Source of the DNA: Spongiactinospora sp. TRM90649
GTDB taxonomy: Bacteria > Actinomycetota > Actinomycetes > Streptosporangiales > Streptosporangiaceae
Assembly (NCBI RefSeq): GCF_029382225.1
Contig: NZ_JARLTC010000028.1
Span: forward strand, 1-64,000
Length of the DNA stretch: 64,000 nucleotides
Direction of reading: 5' to 3'
The translations under genes were made by a program, and so were the position numbers. Below are positions 17,011-25,083 of this stretch, in pieces (positions within the stretch are counted from its first letter, which is position 1; each line of letters begins with the position of its first letter). Below the pieces are notes generated by a model. It was not told the origin of the DNA. It did not search any database and saw nothing but the letters and a program-made list of their open reading frames with translations.

Positions 17011-17032
17011 CCTGGCACAGCACCGAATTCAT

Positions 17033-17042
17033 CCCACCCGCA
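17033..17042 (+). repeat. CCCACCCGCA motif copy c
   Basis: One base differs from the common form; it precedes AAAGG and the VWA-protein ATG by 14 bases. Confidence 0.5.
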
Positions 17043-17056
17043 GAAAGGGATTCACC

Positions 17057-17947
17057 ATGCCCCGATGGCACTTGACCGCCCAGATCCGCCGCCCCAGCGC
17101 CTTTACCGACGCCCTGGGAGCGGCGTTCGTCGGCGCGCTGCCGGTATCCGCGACGGTCGCCGACGCCAACGACACCGGCAACCTGGAGATCGCATTCGAC
17201 GTGGACGCCGGCACGGCCACTGATGTCGTCCAGGTCGCTACGGCGCTCATCGCCCAAGCGATGGGGGAGGTCTTCGGGTCCACGACCCGCGTCAAGTCCC
17301 TGTCGCTGGAACCCATCAAGGACCACGCCACCACCAGGCGCCACATCACCATCGTGCTCGACCGATCGGGCTCTATGGAGCGGGTTCGCGACGACGCCGA
17401 GGGCGGCCTGCACGCCTTCCTCGACGCCCAGGCGGACGTGTCGGCCGAGACCACCGTGTCCCTCGTGTGCTTCGACCACGAGATCGAGATCACTTACGAG
17501 GGCGTGGCACTGAGCGACGTCCCGCCATCTGTCCTTCAGCCACGCGGCCGAACTGCCCTGTACGACGCCATCGGAGAGGCCGTCCACCGCACCACCGAGT
17601 ACATCGGCGGTCTGGACGCCGAGCGGCGGCCCCAGGAGATCGTCGTCGTCATCCAGACGGACGGCAGGGAGAACGCCAGCCGCGAGTACGACCGCAGTGA
17701 GATCAAGCGGTTGATCACCTCCAGGCAGGAGCAGGGCTGGACCTTCGTGTTCCTGAGCGCCACCCCCGACGCGTTCGCGGTCGGTTCCAACATCGGCGTC
17801 CCCCACGCCACCACTGTCCACTACGGAGGGACGAACACCAGGGAGACGCTGACGTCCGCAGGGCACATGGTGGCGCGTGGCAGCCGCACGGGCGACTACC
17901 GCTTCAGCGAGGATGAGCGCGACGCCTCCCGTTGCGGAGACGCGTGA
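17057..17947 (+). CDS. VWA-domain protein
   Basis: 296 residues. A von Willebrand A domain occupies about residues 95-270, with an intact metal-ion-dependent adhesion site: Asp102-x-Ser104-x-Ser106 in VLDRSGSM, a downstream Thr in GRTALYDAI and Asp in QTDGREN. The first ~90 residues are of unknown fold. No signal or membrane segment, so it is cytoplasmic. Cytoplasmic VWA proteins usually work with AAA+ ATPases or in metal or stress systems; none is adjacent. The stop overlaps the next ATG. Confidence 0.85.
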   Translation: MPRWHLTAQIRRPSAFTDALGAAFVGALPVSATVADANDTGNLEIAFDVDAGTATDVVQVATALIAQAMGEVFGSTTRVKSLSLEPIKDHATTRRHITIVLDRSGSMERVRDDAEGGLHAFLDAQADVSAETTVSLVCFDHEIEITYEGVALSDVPPSVLQPRGRTALYDAIGEAVHRTTEYIGGLDAERRPQEIVVVIQTDGRENASREYDRSEIKRLITSRQEQGWTFVFLSATPDAFAVGSNIGVPHATTVHYGGTNTRETLTSAGHMVARGSRTGDYRFSEDERDASRCGDA

Positions 17948-18372
17948 TGGCAAGGGCCACTATCGAGCCCGCCAGCACACCCGCAGGCGTGCTGCGTGGC
18001 GCGAGCGCCGTCCTGGCACTCAACGGCCGTTACATCGGCTCGTATTGCGACACCGCCATGTGGCGTGCCGGCCTGCCTCCTCAGCGGTGCCCTGTCTGCC
18101 TGATCGGTGCAATGAACATCGCGGCCGGCCTGGAGCCGGACAACTGCTGGCCAGGCAACGCTCGGGACCCTCGGGTGGACATCGCCCGCCGCGCTGCTGA
18201 GATCTTCGTGACCCACGTCGGAATCGGCCGGTCGGATATCGGCCTTGTCGGCGATCTCGCCGACTGGCACGACGGCCAAGGGGACTGGCCGCAGCCAACC
18301 GACGAGCAGGTCCAGGCCGCGCTGCTTTCGGCTGCCGACCACGCCGACCGCCTGGACGCCCAGAGCGACTGA
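17947..18372 (+). CDS. DUF6197-like phage protein
   Basis: 141 residues. The pattern matches my recollection of DUF6197: an N-terminal VLRGASAVLALNGRYIGSY helix, then a cysteine-containing CPVCLIGAMNIAAG and a C-terminal LVGDLADWHDGQG. Function of the family is unknown. ATG 17947 overlaps the VWA stop (TGATG), so it is translated with that gene. Alternative upstream start codons would extend it into VWA coding sequence and are unlikely. Confidence 0.65.
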   Translation: MARATIEPASTPAGVLRGASAVLALNGRYIGSYCDTAMWRAGLPPQRCPVCLIGAMNIAAGLEPDNCWPGNARDPRVDIARRAAEIFVTHVGIGRSDIGLVGDLADWHDGQGDWPQPTDEQVQAALLSAADHADRLDAQSD

Positions 18373-18434
18373 CCCCAAAGACGTGGCGGCTCGGCCCCTT
18401 CCCCTCCAGCCGGGCCGCCACCCAGGCAAAAGTG

Positions 18435-18444
18435 CCCACCCGAA
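18435..18444 (+). repeat. CCCACCCGAA motif copy d
   Basis: Exact copy, 10 bases before the ATG at 18455, merging with TTGAGGA. Confidence 0.55.
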
Positions 18445-18454
18445 TTGAGGACGA

Positions 18455-18820
18455 ATGCCCATCGATATCAACGCGGCCTGTAACGACCTGCGGGCCAACG
18501 GCATCACCGCCCGGATCGAAACCGCCAGGCGGTGCATACACGGACGCACCTGCCCGCCTGACACGCTGTGCCCGGCTCCTCGCCTGGAGCGGGTGATCGT
18601 CGTCGAGCCGGACGTCTACGAGACCGAGCTGGAACTGGCCGTGTGCGGCGGCGAGATCAGTCCCATCTGGGACATCCGGTTGCTGGCGATCGACGGCCAG
18701 GTCAAGCCTCGCCGCGGTTACGAGACGGTCTGCTGGCCTGCCAAAGCCGTGCACCCCGACTACCTGGTGCCGGTCGTAGCCGCTGTGGTCGCGCGATTGG
18801 AAGCGCAGGCGAGCAAGTGA
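18455..18820 (+). CDS. Hypothetical protein
   Basis: 121 residues, not recognised. An N-terminal DINAACNDLRANGITARIE segment recalls small modification-dependent or transcript-binding folds but is not diagnostic. Cys pairs (RRCIHGRTCPP, LCPAP) could bind metal. Preceded by GAGGA; its TGA overlaps the next ATG. Part of a run of five coupled small genes ending near 20,118. Confidence 0.7.
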   Translation: MPIDINAACNDLRANGITARIETARRCIHGRTCPPDTLCPAPRLERVIVVEPDVYETELELAVCGGEISPIWDIRLLAIDGQVKPRRGYETVCWPAKAVHPDYLVPVVAAVVARLEAQASK

Positions 18821-19101
18821 TGAGCGCCTATGCCCTCGACGCGGAATGGCTGACGCGAGCCAAAGCCGCCCACGCGCTGCTGACCGAACACCACGACGTC
18901 ATCACGAACGCGTTGCGCTGCCATGCGGAGCACATGAGTGCGGAGGCGAGCAACGCGCAGGCCGCATACGAAGGCGGCGCCGATACGCCACTGATGACCA
19001 ATAACGGCTTCAAGCAGGCGGCGGAGATCCTCCAGCACACCGCCGAAGCCGAGCGCCAGGCGGCCGAGAAGATCGACGCCTGGAAGGAGAACGTCGCATG
19101 A
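18820..19101 (+). CDS. Hypothetical helical protein
   Basis: 93 residues, almost entirely alpha-helical by composition (Ala/Glu/His-rich, no Pro in the core), probably one or two long helices. No family recognised. ATG overlaps the preceding stop (TGATG) and its stop overlaps the next ATG, so it is coupled on both sides. Confidence 0.72.
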   Translation: MSAYALDAEWLTRAKAAHALLTEHHDVITNALRCHAEHMSAEASNAQAAYEGGADTPLMTNNGFKQAAEILQHTAEAERQAAEKIDAWKENVA

Positions 19102-19454
19102 CGCACGACGGCCTGGCGTGGGGGTTCCTCATCACCCGCGACCACCTGCATGATCGCCGCTGCTGCTGTGAATTGGGCATCCAGTGCAACGACAGCGCCG
19201 AGGGCACCGAGAAGACCCACGGCAGCGAGGACGCTCAGCAAGAGGTGTCCGACCGGCTGTGGCACCAGCGTGAGGGCATCGGCTTCAGGCTGCTGGACAG
19301 TGACGGCGCCCTTTACTACGAGGGGCGCCTGATCGTGCCGCCCGGCGAGGAAGACGGGGAACTGCTGTTCAAGCCCCTGGACTGGGCTGTGCCGTACGCG
19401 GGATGCGCCACCGTGCAGTACTGCGACGAGCAAGGCCAGTGGAGATCGCTGTGA
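19098..19454 (+). CDS. Hypothetical protein
   Basis: 118 residues, not recognised. Begins MTHDGLAWGFLITRDHLHD and carries a CCCELGIQC cysteine cluster near residue 24; the C-terminal half is beta-rich (ALYYEGRLIVPPGEEDGELL). Starts in the ATGA overlap with the preceding gene and ends in a GTGA overlap with the next. Confidence 0.7.
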   Translation: MTHDGLAWGFLITRDHLHDRRCCCELGIQCNDSAEGTEKTHGSEDAQQEVSDRLWHQREGIGFRLLDSDGALYYEGRLIVPPGEEDGELLFKPLDWAVPYAGCATVQYCDEQGQWRSL

Positions 19455-20062
19455 TCCCTGGCGAGCCGCAAGAGGGCCAGATCGTCGGATTGCGGCGCAA
19501 CCCCAGAACGTCGATGCGCGCCTTCCAGGTGCAGATCGTGAAGATCGACCCACCGCCGAACCCGCGTGCGCGGCCATGGATCACGGTGGCCCTGACCGAC
19601 CACCCCGCCAACCCGATCGGGCTCGGCTACAAGGTTGGCGAGACGTTCGTCACGATCAACGATGACGAACTGGTGCCGTGGCGCGAGCCCCAGGAGGTGC
19701 CCCTGCCCCGCTACAAGGTAGCGAGCGGGGGACGGATCGAGGTGGAGATGCCGCCGGGCCACCCCTGTCTCGAATACACCGCTCAGGGCGTGCTTGTGCT
19801 GGAGCGCGTGCCGAAGGCACGACTTGAGGCCATCTGTGACACGCTCAACCAGGTCGCGCGTGCCGGATTCGAGTCCTACGCGGAGGAATATCACCGCCGC
19901 GACTACGAGGCCGCGCAGGGCGACGTGCTGTGGCGATACCGCCGCGATGCCTCGGCAGAAGCAGAGCCGCAGGTGTTGCTCACCGATATCCGGCCACGTC
20001 ATGCAGCCCGGCTCATCGCCCAGGCGTGCGGGCGGGCGTTCGCCTGGGGGTCGGTGTCATGA
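19451..20062 (+). CDS. Hypothetical protein
   Basis: 203 residues from GTG 19451. The N-terminal third is a small beta-barrel-like region (EGQIVGLRRNPRTSMRAFQV), followed by a basic helical C-terminus rich in Arg and Ala. No family recognised. Its stop overlaps the ATG of the decayed HAD gene. Confidence 0.7.
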   Translation: MIPGEPQEGQIVGLRRNPRTSMRAFQVQIVKIDPPPNPRARPWITVALTDHPANPIGLGYKVGETFVTINDDELVPWREPQEVPLPRYKVASGGRIEVEMPPGHPCLEYTAQGVLVLERVPKARLEAICDTLNQVARAGFESYAEEYHRRDYEAAQGDVLWRYRRDASAEAEPQVLLTDIRPRHAARLIAQACGRAFAWGSVS

Positions 20063-20232
20063 CGCGCCCGCTGATCTTCGTGGACGTGGACGGGGTACTC
20101 AACGTCTTTGTCCGCTGATCGGCCTGCTGGGGCTGCCGTCGCTGAGTACATCGCCAGCAAGGGCGGCCCGCCGTGTGGTTCGACGACGATCTGTCTCACT
20201 GTGACACCCGATACCTCCAGAGAGGCCACCCG
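20059..20232 (+). pseudogene. Decayed HAD-domain gene
   Basis: ATG 20059 gives MTRPLIFVDVDGVLN, the unmistakable HAD motif I (DVDGV) of small phage HAD proteins, but stops after 19 codons. About 30 bases on, AAVAEYIASKGGP and, in the next frame, VWFDDDLSHCDTRYLQRG match the C-terminal motif-IV region of the same family. A deletion of roughly 100 codons plus a frame change therefore removed the middle. Inactive. Confidence 0.7.
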
Positions 20233-20415
20233 ATGATCCACGGCAATCCCGCCACCATCGCTCCGTCACCACAGAAAGGCGAGGTCATCGAGACCCACCT
20301 TGGCCCGGCCGAGGTGCTATGCGTCCGCGAAAGCGGTGCGCTGGTCAAGGTGCGTCTGCCCGACCGGTCCATTCACCACCTGGTCCGCGCGGACGGCGCA
20401 TGGTCCGCTCTATAG
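20233..20415 (+). CDS. Hypothetical 60-residue protein
   Basis: Small protein MIHGNPATIAPSPQKGEVIE to DGAWSAL; a compact beta-barrel composition with Val-Lys-Val strands (ESGALVKVRLPDRSIHHL). ATG 20233 is preceded by AGAGAGG. The frame also runs in from the HAD remnant upstream, so a fusion start cannot be wholly excluded. No family recognised. Confidence 0.6.
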   Translation: MIHGNPATIAPSPQKGEVIETHLGPAEVLCVRESGALVKVRLPDRSIHHLVRADGAWSAL

Positions 20416-20428
20416 AAGGGCACACTTC

Positions 20429-20962
20429 ATGTCCAACCTCAAGGAGTCCGCACGGCCGGACCTGTCCGGCCTGCGCGACGCGGCCCTGTACTGGGCTGTG
20501 ATCAGCTTTATCGAGAGCCAGCCCGGCCGATGGTCTCAGGTCGATTGGCGTATCGCCGTCCTGGACGGCAAGCGCCTGGCCATCAGTGCTGTTCGCACCG
20601 AAGACATGGCCCGCTGCGGCACCGCGATGTGCGTGGCCGGGTGGATCTCCGACCTCACCGGCGGGCGCTGGTACGTCGAGCTGTCTAAGGACGGCGTGCT
20701 GCGCGGCGGGGAGCAGTGTTCGCCGGAACTGATCTGGTCGAGCGAGATGGAGCTGGTCGTCGCCGAGGAGGGTGACGCCGAATCCGTCATCGAGCAGAAG
20801 AGGAAGGTCGCGGTGGTGCCCGCCCAGCATCGCGCCACGCGCCTGCTGGGCATCACGAAGGCCCAGGCCGAGGACCTCTTTGGGGGAGGAAACGACCTGC
20901 GCTACCTCATCGAGCGCGGCGAGGCGATCTTCGGCCCTCGCCCGGTGGGCTCCCACCAGTAG
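20429..20962 (+). CDS. Conserved phage-type hypothetical protein
   Basis: 177 residues. Contains the CGTAMCVAGW motif near residue 65 that recurs in actinophage proteins of unknown function, followed by a C-terminal helical domain (HRATRLLGITKAQAEDLF). The first half carries LRDAALYWAVISFIESQPG. AAGG precedes ATG 20429. No catalytic motif is identifiable. Confidence 0.72.
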   Translation: MSNLKESARPDLSGLRDAALYWAVISFIESQPGRWSQVDWRIAVLDGKRLAISAVRTEDMARCGTAMCVAGWISDLTGGRWYVELSKDGVLRGGEQCSPELIWSSEMELVVAEEGDAESVIEQKRKVAVVPAQHRATRLLGITKAQAEDLFGGGNDLRYLIERGEAIFGPRPVGSHQ

Positions 20963-21001
20963 ACGACCAACCTTGTGGCCCTGCCCAGCGGGCGCCACAA
21001 G

Positions 21002-21019
21002 GTAAGCCCTAAAGCTTAC
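21002..21019. repeat. GTAAGC-N6-GCTTAC family site 3
   Basis: GTAAGC-cctaaa-GCTTAC, both arms perfect, ending two bases before GAGGAGG of the next gene, so bound protein would sit next to the ribosome site. Confidence 0.8.
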
Positions 21020-21030
21020 GAGGAGGATCG

Positions 21031-21474
21031 GTGACTGAAGAAGACCTACGCCTGTGGGCGACGTCAGGTGCGGTCGCGGTGGCCGCACACGGTCGGGTCC
21101 ACGACATCAGCATGATGAGGTGGGCGGTCGTCTCGCCGGCGGGCGCGGTGGAGCTGGCGCGTAACGGCCCCATCTCCCTACTGGTGCACGCACCGGCCAT
21201 GGAACTCGGCCCGACTGACTGCGGCCCGAGATGCCGATACCTGAACGGCCCCTGCGTGTGCACGAACCTGTTCACAGGCGAGCAGAACCGCGAGGCGGCG
21301 CTCCAGGTCTTCTGGATGCTTCACGACGAGGACGGTCAGTGCCGATGTGGCGGGGACGGTTGCGCGCCCAGCCTCCAGCCAGAGAACGGCTTCGGCCTTC
21401 TGGAACTCTGGCATGAGCAGGTGTTCGGCATTCCCCTGTCTCACGAGCGCTTCCCCTACGGGATCGCCGGATGA
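21031..21474 (+). CDS. Hypothetical cysteine-containing protein
   Basis: 147 residues from GTG 21031 with GAGGAGG 5 bases upstream. Two cysteine clusters (CGPRCRYLNGPCVC and CRCGGDGC) suggest metal binding. Family not recognised. First gene after GTAAGC site 3, and coupled by overlap to the next gene, so it begins a new translational unit. Confidence 0.72.
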   Translation: MTEEDLRLWATSGAVAVAAHGRVHDISMMRWAVVSPAGAVELARNGPISLLVHAPAMELGPTDCGPRCRYLNGPCVCTNLFTGEQNREAALQVFWMLHDEDGQCRCGGDGCAPSLQPENGFGLLELWHEQVFGIPLSHERFPYGIAG

Positions 21475-22103
21475 CGCCCCGCATTCCCAAGCGCATGGCC
21501 GGGTGCCCCGTTCACGGGGGCCTGGCCGTGCCGGAAGTGGCGGCTCGGCACCGCACCGATGCCCGGCCGCCGCTGTTCGGCATCAACCATCCCGTACGCG
21601 TGAACACGCTGCTGATCGGAAAGGGCTGCGGTAACTGCGGGCAGCGGCTATCCACGAGGCCGGGTGGCAAGTACACCGTGCTATTGCGCCCCGGCGACGT
21701 AACGCGGGGGTATACCGGCGAGCCCGCTTTGCACTCAGAGTGCGCCCGTTACGCCGTCGAGGCGTGCCCGATGTTGAACGGCCAGATGTCCGGCTACCGC
21801 AGCACGCCGCGCGACCTGGAGGCAGAGCGTTGCGGCGATCCGCAGTGCGACTGCGTGCTGTGGACCAACGCCTCTCCCGACCGGCAAGCGCGGGCCGGAG
21901 CGCCCGCCTCTCCCTTCTGGGCTGCCGTCTACCGCCAGGAGGACTATCGCCTGCACCGAGGCGACAAAGGCAGGCACGGAGACGTGCTGCTGGGCATCGC
22001 GCTGCGCGGCGTGGAGTGGGTCTCCTGCCGCAAGGTCACCTCTGGTGACCTGAACATTCTCGATCTTTCCCGAGCCCTGCTCATGGGCCTCCCTCTTGAT
22101 TAA
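21471..22103 (+). CDS. Hypothetical zinc-ribbon protein
   Basis: 210 residues. CGNCGQ near residue 44 and CARYAVEACPM near 92 look like a split zinc ribbon; CGDPQCDC near 122 adds further ligands. Similar proteins, all of unknown role, are frequent in actinophages and integrated elements. Overlaps the preceding stop by 4 bases. Confidence 0.7.
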   Translation: MTPRIPKRMAGCPVHGGLAVPEVAARHRTDARPPLFGINHPVRVNTLLIGKGCGNCGQRLSTRPGGKYTVLLRPGDVTRGYTGEPALHSECARYAVEACPMLNGQMSGYRSTPRDLEAERCGDPQCDCVLWTNASPDRQARAGAPASPFWAAVYRQEDYRLHRGDKGRHGDVLLGIALRGVEWVSCRKVTSGDLNILDLSRALLMGLPLD

Positions 22104-22112
22104 GGACGCCGA

Positions 22113-22889
22113 GTGTCTCAGCTCAGCGACGTGAATCTTCACGCCATCAATTCCCTCACCAAGTACCCCTCGATTCCGACCCACCACCGGATGGACCCTC
22201 AGGGCAAGGGCGGCTTGCTAGAGGAGCCGACCATTTTCACCGGGCCGGTCATCGGCACTGAGAAGGTGGACGGAACCAACGGGCGGATCATCGTGCTGCC
22301 CAGCGGCACATGGTTGATCGGCTCTCGCGAAGACCTTCTCACCGCCAGTGGCGACATCGTGCACAACACGGCGCTCGGCGTCGTCGATGCCCTTCGGCCG
22401 GTCGCCGAGTCCGCGGCCACGATGGTGGCGGGCGGGTTCAGCGAGATTCTGGTGCTGTACCTGGAGGTGTACGGCTCCAGGCGGCTTCCGGCCTGGAAGC
22501 AGTACGGGTGCGGCGAGGCGGCGTACCGGCTGTTTGACGTGGCGTCGGTCCCGGCTGGGATGCTGTCGTGGGAGGTCGAGCGCATCGCCTCGTGGAGGCA
22601 GAACGGCGGGCAGGAGTTCGCCGCGGAGCCGGTGCTCGGCGATCTGGCGGCCCGCTGCGACCTGGCGCTCACCCCCCGCCTGTTCGAGATCGACGGCGGC
22701 GACCTGCCCTCCGACATCGAGGGCATGCGCGCCTTCATGGAGGCGTACCGGGGCACGCGGGTGGCCACCTCGGGCGAGCCCGGCCTGAACGAGGGGATCG
22801 TCCTGCGCGCCCCGGACCGAAGCGTGATCTCCAAGGCCCGGTTCCAGGACTACGACCGGACGCTCCAGCGCCGCGAAGGGCAGCGGTGA
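22113..22889 (+). CDS. RNA ligase family protein (Rnl2-like nucleotidyltransferase)
   Basis: 258 residues with the covalent-nucleotidyltransferase motifs in order: motif I KVDGTNGR with catalytic Lys51, motif IIIa LYLEVYG with Glu118, motif IV EGIVLR with Glu227, and motif V SKARF with Lys241. It is shorter than T4 Rnl2 (334), so the C-terminal domain is lacking or reduced. Expected to seal nicked RNA using ATP. Phage RNA ligases repair tRNAs cut by host defence nucleases; a partner kinase-phosphatase is not seen nearby. Confidence 0.85.
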   Translation: MSQLSDVNLHAINSLTKYPSIPTHHRMDPQGKGGLLEEPTIFTGPVIGTEKVDGTNGRIIVLPSGTWLIGSREDLLTASGDIVHNTALGVVDALRPVAESAATMVAGGFSEILVLYLEVYGSRRLPAWKQYGCGEAAYRLFDVASVPAGMLSWEVERIASWRQNGGQEFAAEPVLGDLAARCDLALTPRLFEIDGGDLPSDIEGMRAFMEAYRGTRVATSGEPGLNEGIVLRAPDRSVISKARFQDYDRTLQRREGQR

Positions 22890-23038
22890 AGGGCCCCGCC
22901 GGACCGCCGCGCCGCACTACCAAGCCACGCAGCGGCAATCGACGGCGACGCACGTTCGCCCGCTATGTGTGCACGATGCGCGCACTGCACGACATCGACG
23001 GCCTCACGCGCCCCCGCGTTCCGAGGAGGTTCCGATGA
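22886..23038 (+). CDS. Hypothetical 50-residue basic peptide
   Basis: GTG 22886 overlaps the RNA-ligase stop, and the TGA overlaps the next ATG, the same coupling used throughout. The product is very basic (PPRRTTKPRSGNRRRRTFAR) with one Cys, so it may bind nucleic acid. No family recognised; the coupling on both sides is the main evidence. Confidence 0.5.
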   Translation: MKGPAGPPRRTTKPRSGNRRRRTFARYVCTMRALHDIDGLTRPRVPRRFR

Positions 23039-23265
23039 GTGCGTTCCGAATCGACGTCCACTTCGAGACCACGTACGACCTGACGGGCTTGCAGGCACAC
23101 GGCATCACACAGACCGCGAGCGGCTACCGGCTGACCACCACCGTGGGTGGGATGTCCAGGGAACGCGCGGTGGAGAGCGCCACCGCATACGTCAAGGCGT
23201 GGTGCTGGCCGCTGTGCGCCATTCACGCGATCGACGTGATGGAGCTGCCGGAGGCGGACGGATGA
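23035..23265 (+). CDS. Hypothetical protein
   Basis: 76 residues, beta-alpha composition (FRIDVHFETTYDLTGLQAHG, TAYVKAWCWPLCAIHAI). No family recognised. ATG overlaps the preceding TGA and its TGA overlaps the next ATG. Confidence 0.65.
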   Translation: MSAFRIDVHFETTYDLTGLQAHGITQTASGYRLTTTVGGMSRERAVESATAYVKAWCWPLCAIHAIDVMELPEADG

Positions 23266-23621
23266 AGCACCGCGCCTTCCCCTGCGGGGGAGAGCAGAAA
23301 TGCCCCTGGCGGCGCGACGCCGAGCCGGGCCAGTTTCCGGCCGAGCGCTACGAGGCGGTCGTGGCGACGTGCCGCGACCATCGTGCCGGGCATGCTCTGA
23401 TCGGGGCGCCGGTCTTCGGCTGCCACAAGGGCGAGCCTGGTACGGGCGACGACCTCGCGTGCGCCGGATTTCTCGCGATCGAAGGCCGCAGCAGTGTCGA
23501 GGTCCGGCTGGCCGTCGCCCGCGGGCGACTGCCGGTAGAGGTGCTCGCTCCCGGCGAGGACTGGCCGACGCTGTACGCCTCGTATGAGGAGCTGGCCGAG
23601 GCGAACGGCGTGGCACGGTGA
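23262..23621 (+). CDS. DUF6283-like protein
   Basis: 119 residues. CPWRRDAEPGQFPAERYEA near the start, a conserved CH in FGCHKGE and CAGFLAIEG match my recollection of DUF6283, a family found in actinophages and Streptomyces. Four cysteines and two histidines may form a metal site. Function unknown. Coupled to neighbours on both sides. Confidence 0.7.
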   Translation: MKHRAFPCGGEQKCPWRRDAEPGQFPAERYEAVVATCRDHRAGHALIGAPVFGCHKGEPGTGDDLACAGFLAIEGRSSVEVRLAVARGRLPVEVLAPGEDWPTLYASYEELAEANGVAR

Positions 23622-24019
23622 ACTCCTACCGCCACGCCGTGTCCTCGGCGCGCAAGTGGGGCGGCGAACCGGCCGAATATCTGTCTATCCACGAGTTCAT
23701 CGACTCTTCCAAGCGGGTCATCGGCGACGTGCGCCACCGCTCGCTCTACCACCACACCCTGGGCACCTGGCTGTGCCAGCAGATCTTCGGGGTCACCATC
23801 ACCACCTCGCGGGGCCACCAGGTACCGGTGCGGGAGATCGCCGAGCGGCACATCATCGAAGATCTCGGCTGGCTGCCCACACCGGCCGACTACATCGACG
23901 GCATGCCCATCAAGCCGTGGATGTCCGGGGCGAAGGCCCGCCAGATTCCCCTCTCCACCCTCAACCTGTCCACCTTCAGTGGCCGCGATGAGGACAAACA
24001 AGGAGACGATCATGTCTGA
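23618..24019 (+). CDS. DUF6915-like protein
   Basis: 133 residues from GTG 23618. Histidine-rich core IHEFIDSSKRVIGDVRHRSL then YHHTLGTWL and VPVREIAERHIIEDLGWLP, the pattern of DUF6915 phage proteins. The arrangement of His and Asp is reminiscent of HD-type metal centres, but no activity is known. Starts in a GTGA overlap and overlaps the next ATG by 8 bases. Confidence 0.7.
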   Translation: MNSYRHAVSSARKWGGEPAEYLSIHEFIDSSKRVIGDVRHRSLYHHTLGTWLCQQIFGVTITTSRGHQVPVREIAERHIIEDLGWLPTPADYIDGMPIKPWMSGAKARQIPLSTLNLSTFSGRDEDKQGDDHV

Positions 24020-24551
24020 GACCGTCACGCACAATTTCCTCGGCATCCCCGTTCTCGGGGACATCAACTCTGGCGCCGAGCGCACTCCCCAGCGTCCGCT
24101 GGAGGAGTTCGCACCGATCCTTCAGGCGGTTCTCAACGAGCCGACCATCATCAGCGTTGGATGGTGCCAGTACACGCCGTATTTCAATGACGGTGAGCTG
24201 TGCACCTTCTCGGCGAGCGCGATCTGGTTCCGCACCACGGCGGACCCTGACCCGGCCAGGCCGGACTACGACAACGATTCCTTCGACTTCGTCGATTACT
24301 ACGATCTGGAGATCGAAGGAAGCCGTTCCAGCCTGGGCAGGCGGCCCAGCCGGTGGAACCCGGCCCGCCGGGACTACGAGGAAGGCCCATATGAAGGCCC
24401 GGACGAAGCCCGGTACGACAGGTGCCGTGCCCTGTCGGACGCCGTGAGGTCGGGCGCATTCGACAACGTGCTGCTGGCCGCCTTCGGCGATCACGCACGG
24501 GTGACCGTCACTCGCCAGGGCATTACGGTGGAGGAGTACAGCCATGACTAG
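24012..24551 (+). CDS. Hypothetical protein
   Basis: 179 residues, aromatic and acidic in the middle (DYDNDSFDFVDYYDLEIEGS), mixed alpha-beta. AAGGAG lies at suitable distance before ATG 24012. No family recognised. Its C-terminus overlaps the start of the YkgJ-like gene. Confidence 0.7.
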   Translation: MSETVTHNFLGIPVLGDINSGAERTPQRPLEEFAPILQAVLNEPTIISVGWCQYTPYFNDGELCTFSASAIWFRTTADPDPARPDYDNDSFDFVDYYDLEIEGSRSSLGRRPSRWNPARRDYEEGPYEGPDEARYDRCRALSDAVRSGAFDNVLLAAFGDHARVTVTRQGITVEEYSHD

Positions 24552-25039
24552 GCGCAGTGACCTGGACGCCCGTCTGGGTGAGCTGTACGCGCAGGTTCCG
24601 CAGCCGGGTTGTAAGGGACTGTGCTGGGAGTCGTGCGGGCCGATCGAGATGAACCCCGCGCGAGCGCCAGCGGATCCGCCAGGAGACCGGCATCAAGATC
24701 CCTTCCGCACCCGAGGCGTTACAGCGAGAGCAGTTCCAGTGCCCGGCGCTCGACGACGCCCGGCAGTGCCGGGCCTACGAGCAGCGGCCGATGCTGTGCA
24801 GACTGTGGGGGGCGGTGGAGTGGATGCCGTGCACCTTCGGCTGCCGCCCTGCCGAGGGCCTGCTGCCGGACAGCGACGGCTACCGATTGCTGCGTGAGTC
24901 GCTGGCCGTGGGGGCGCCCGCAACGCCGGACGACGCACGACGCACGGCTGACATCGAGGCCCGAGTCAAGGATCCATCGACGCGCTCGGCGCTGCGCCAG
25001 TACATCAGGCAGGCCAGGCGGGGACGGTCGATGCCGTAA
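24544..25039 (+). pseudogene. YkgJ-like cysteine-cluster protein gene with a frameshift
   Basis: The first ~38 residues (LDARLGELYAQVPQPGCKGL, CWESCGPIEM) and, in another frame, RQRIRQETGIKIP, CRAYEQRPMLCRLWGAVEWM and CTFGCRPAEG together form a complete YkgJ/UPF0153-type protein that binds metal through conserved cysteines. Skipping one base near 24,660 in a GC-rich run restores a continuous frame to TAA 25037. It is either a true frameshift mutation, a sequencing slip, or, less likely, programmed frameshifting. The stop overlaps GTAAGC site 4. Confidence 0.7.
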
Positions 25040-25053
25040 GCGTTTGAGCTTGC
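25036..25053. repeat. GTAAGC-N6-GCTTAC family site 4
   Basis: GTAAGC-gtttga-GCTTGC, one mismatch, starting within the last codons of the YkgJ-like gene and 31 bases before the HU-like gene. Confidence 0.7.
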
Positions 25054-25083
25054 GGCACAATAGCGAAGGAAGGGAGATCGCAG

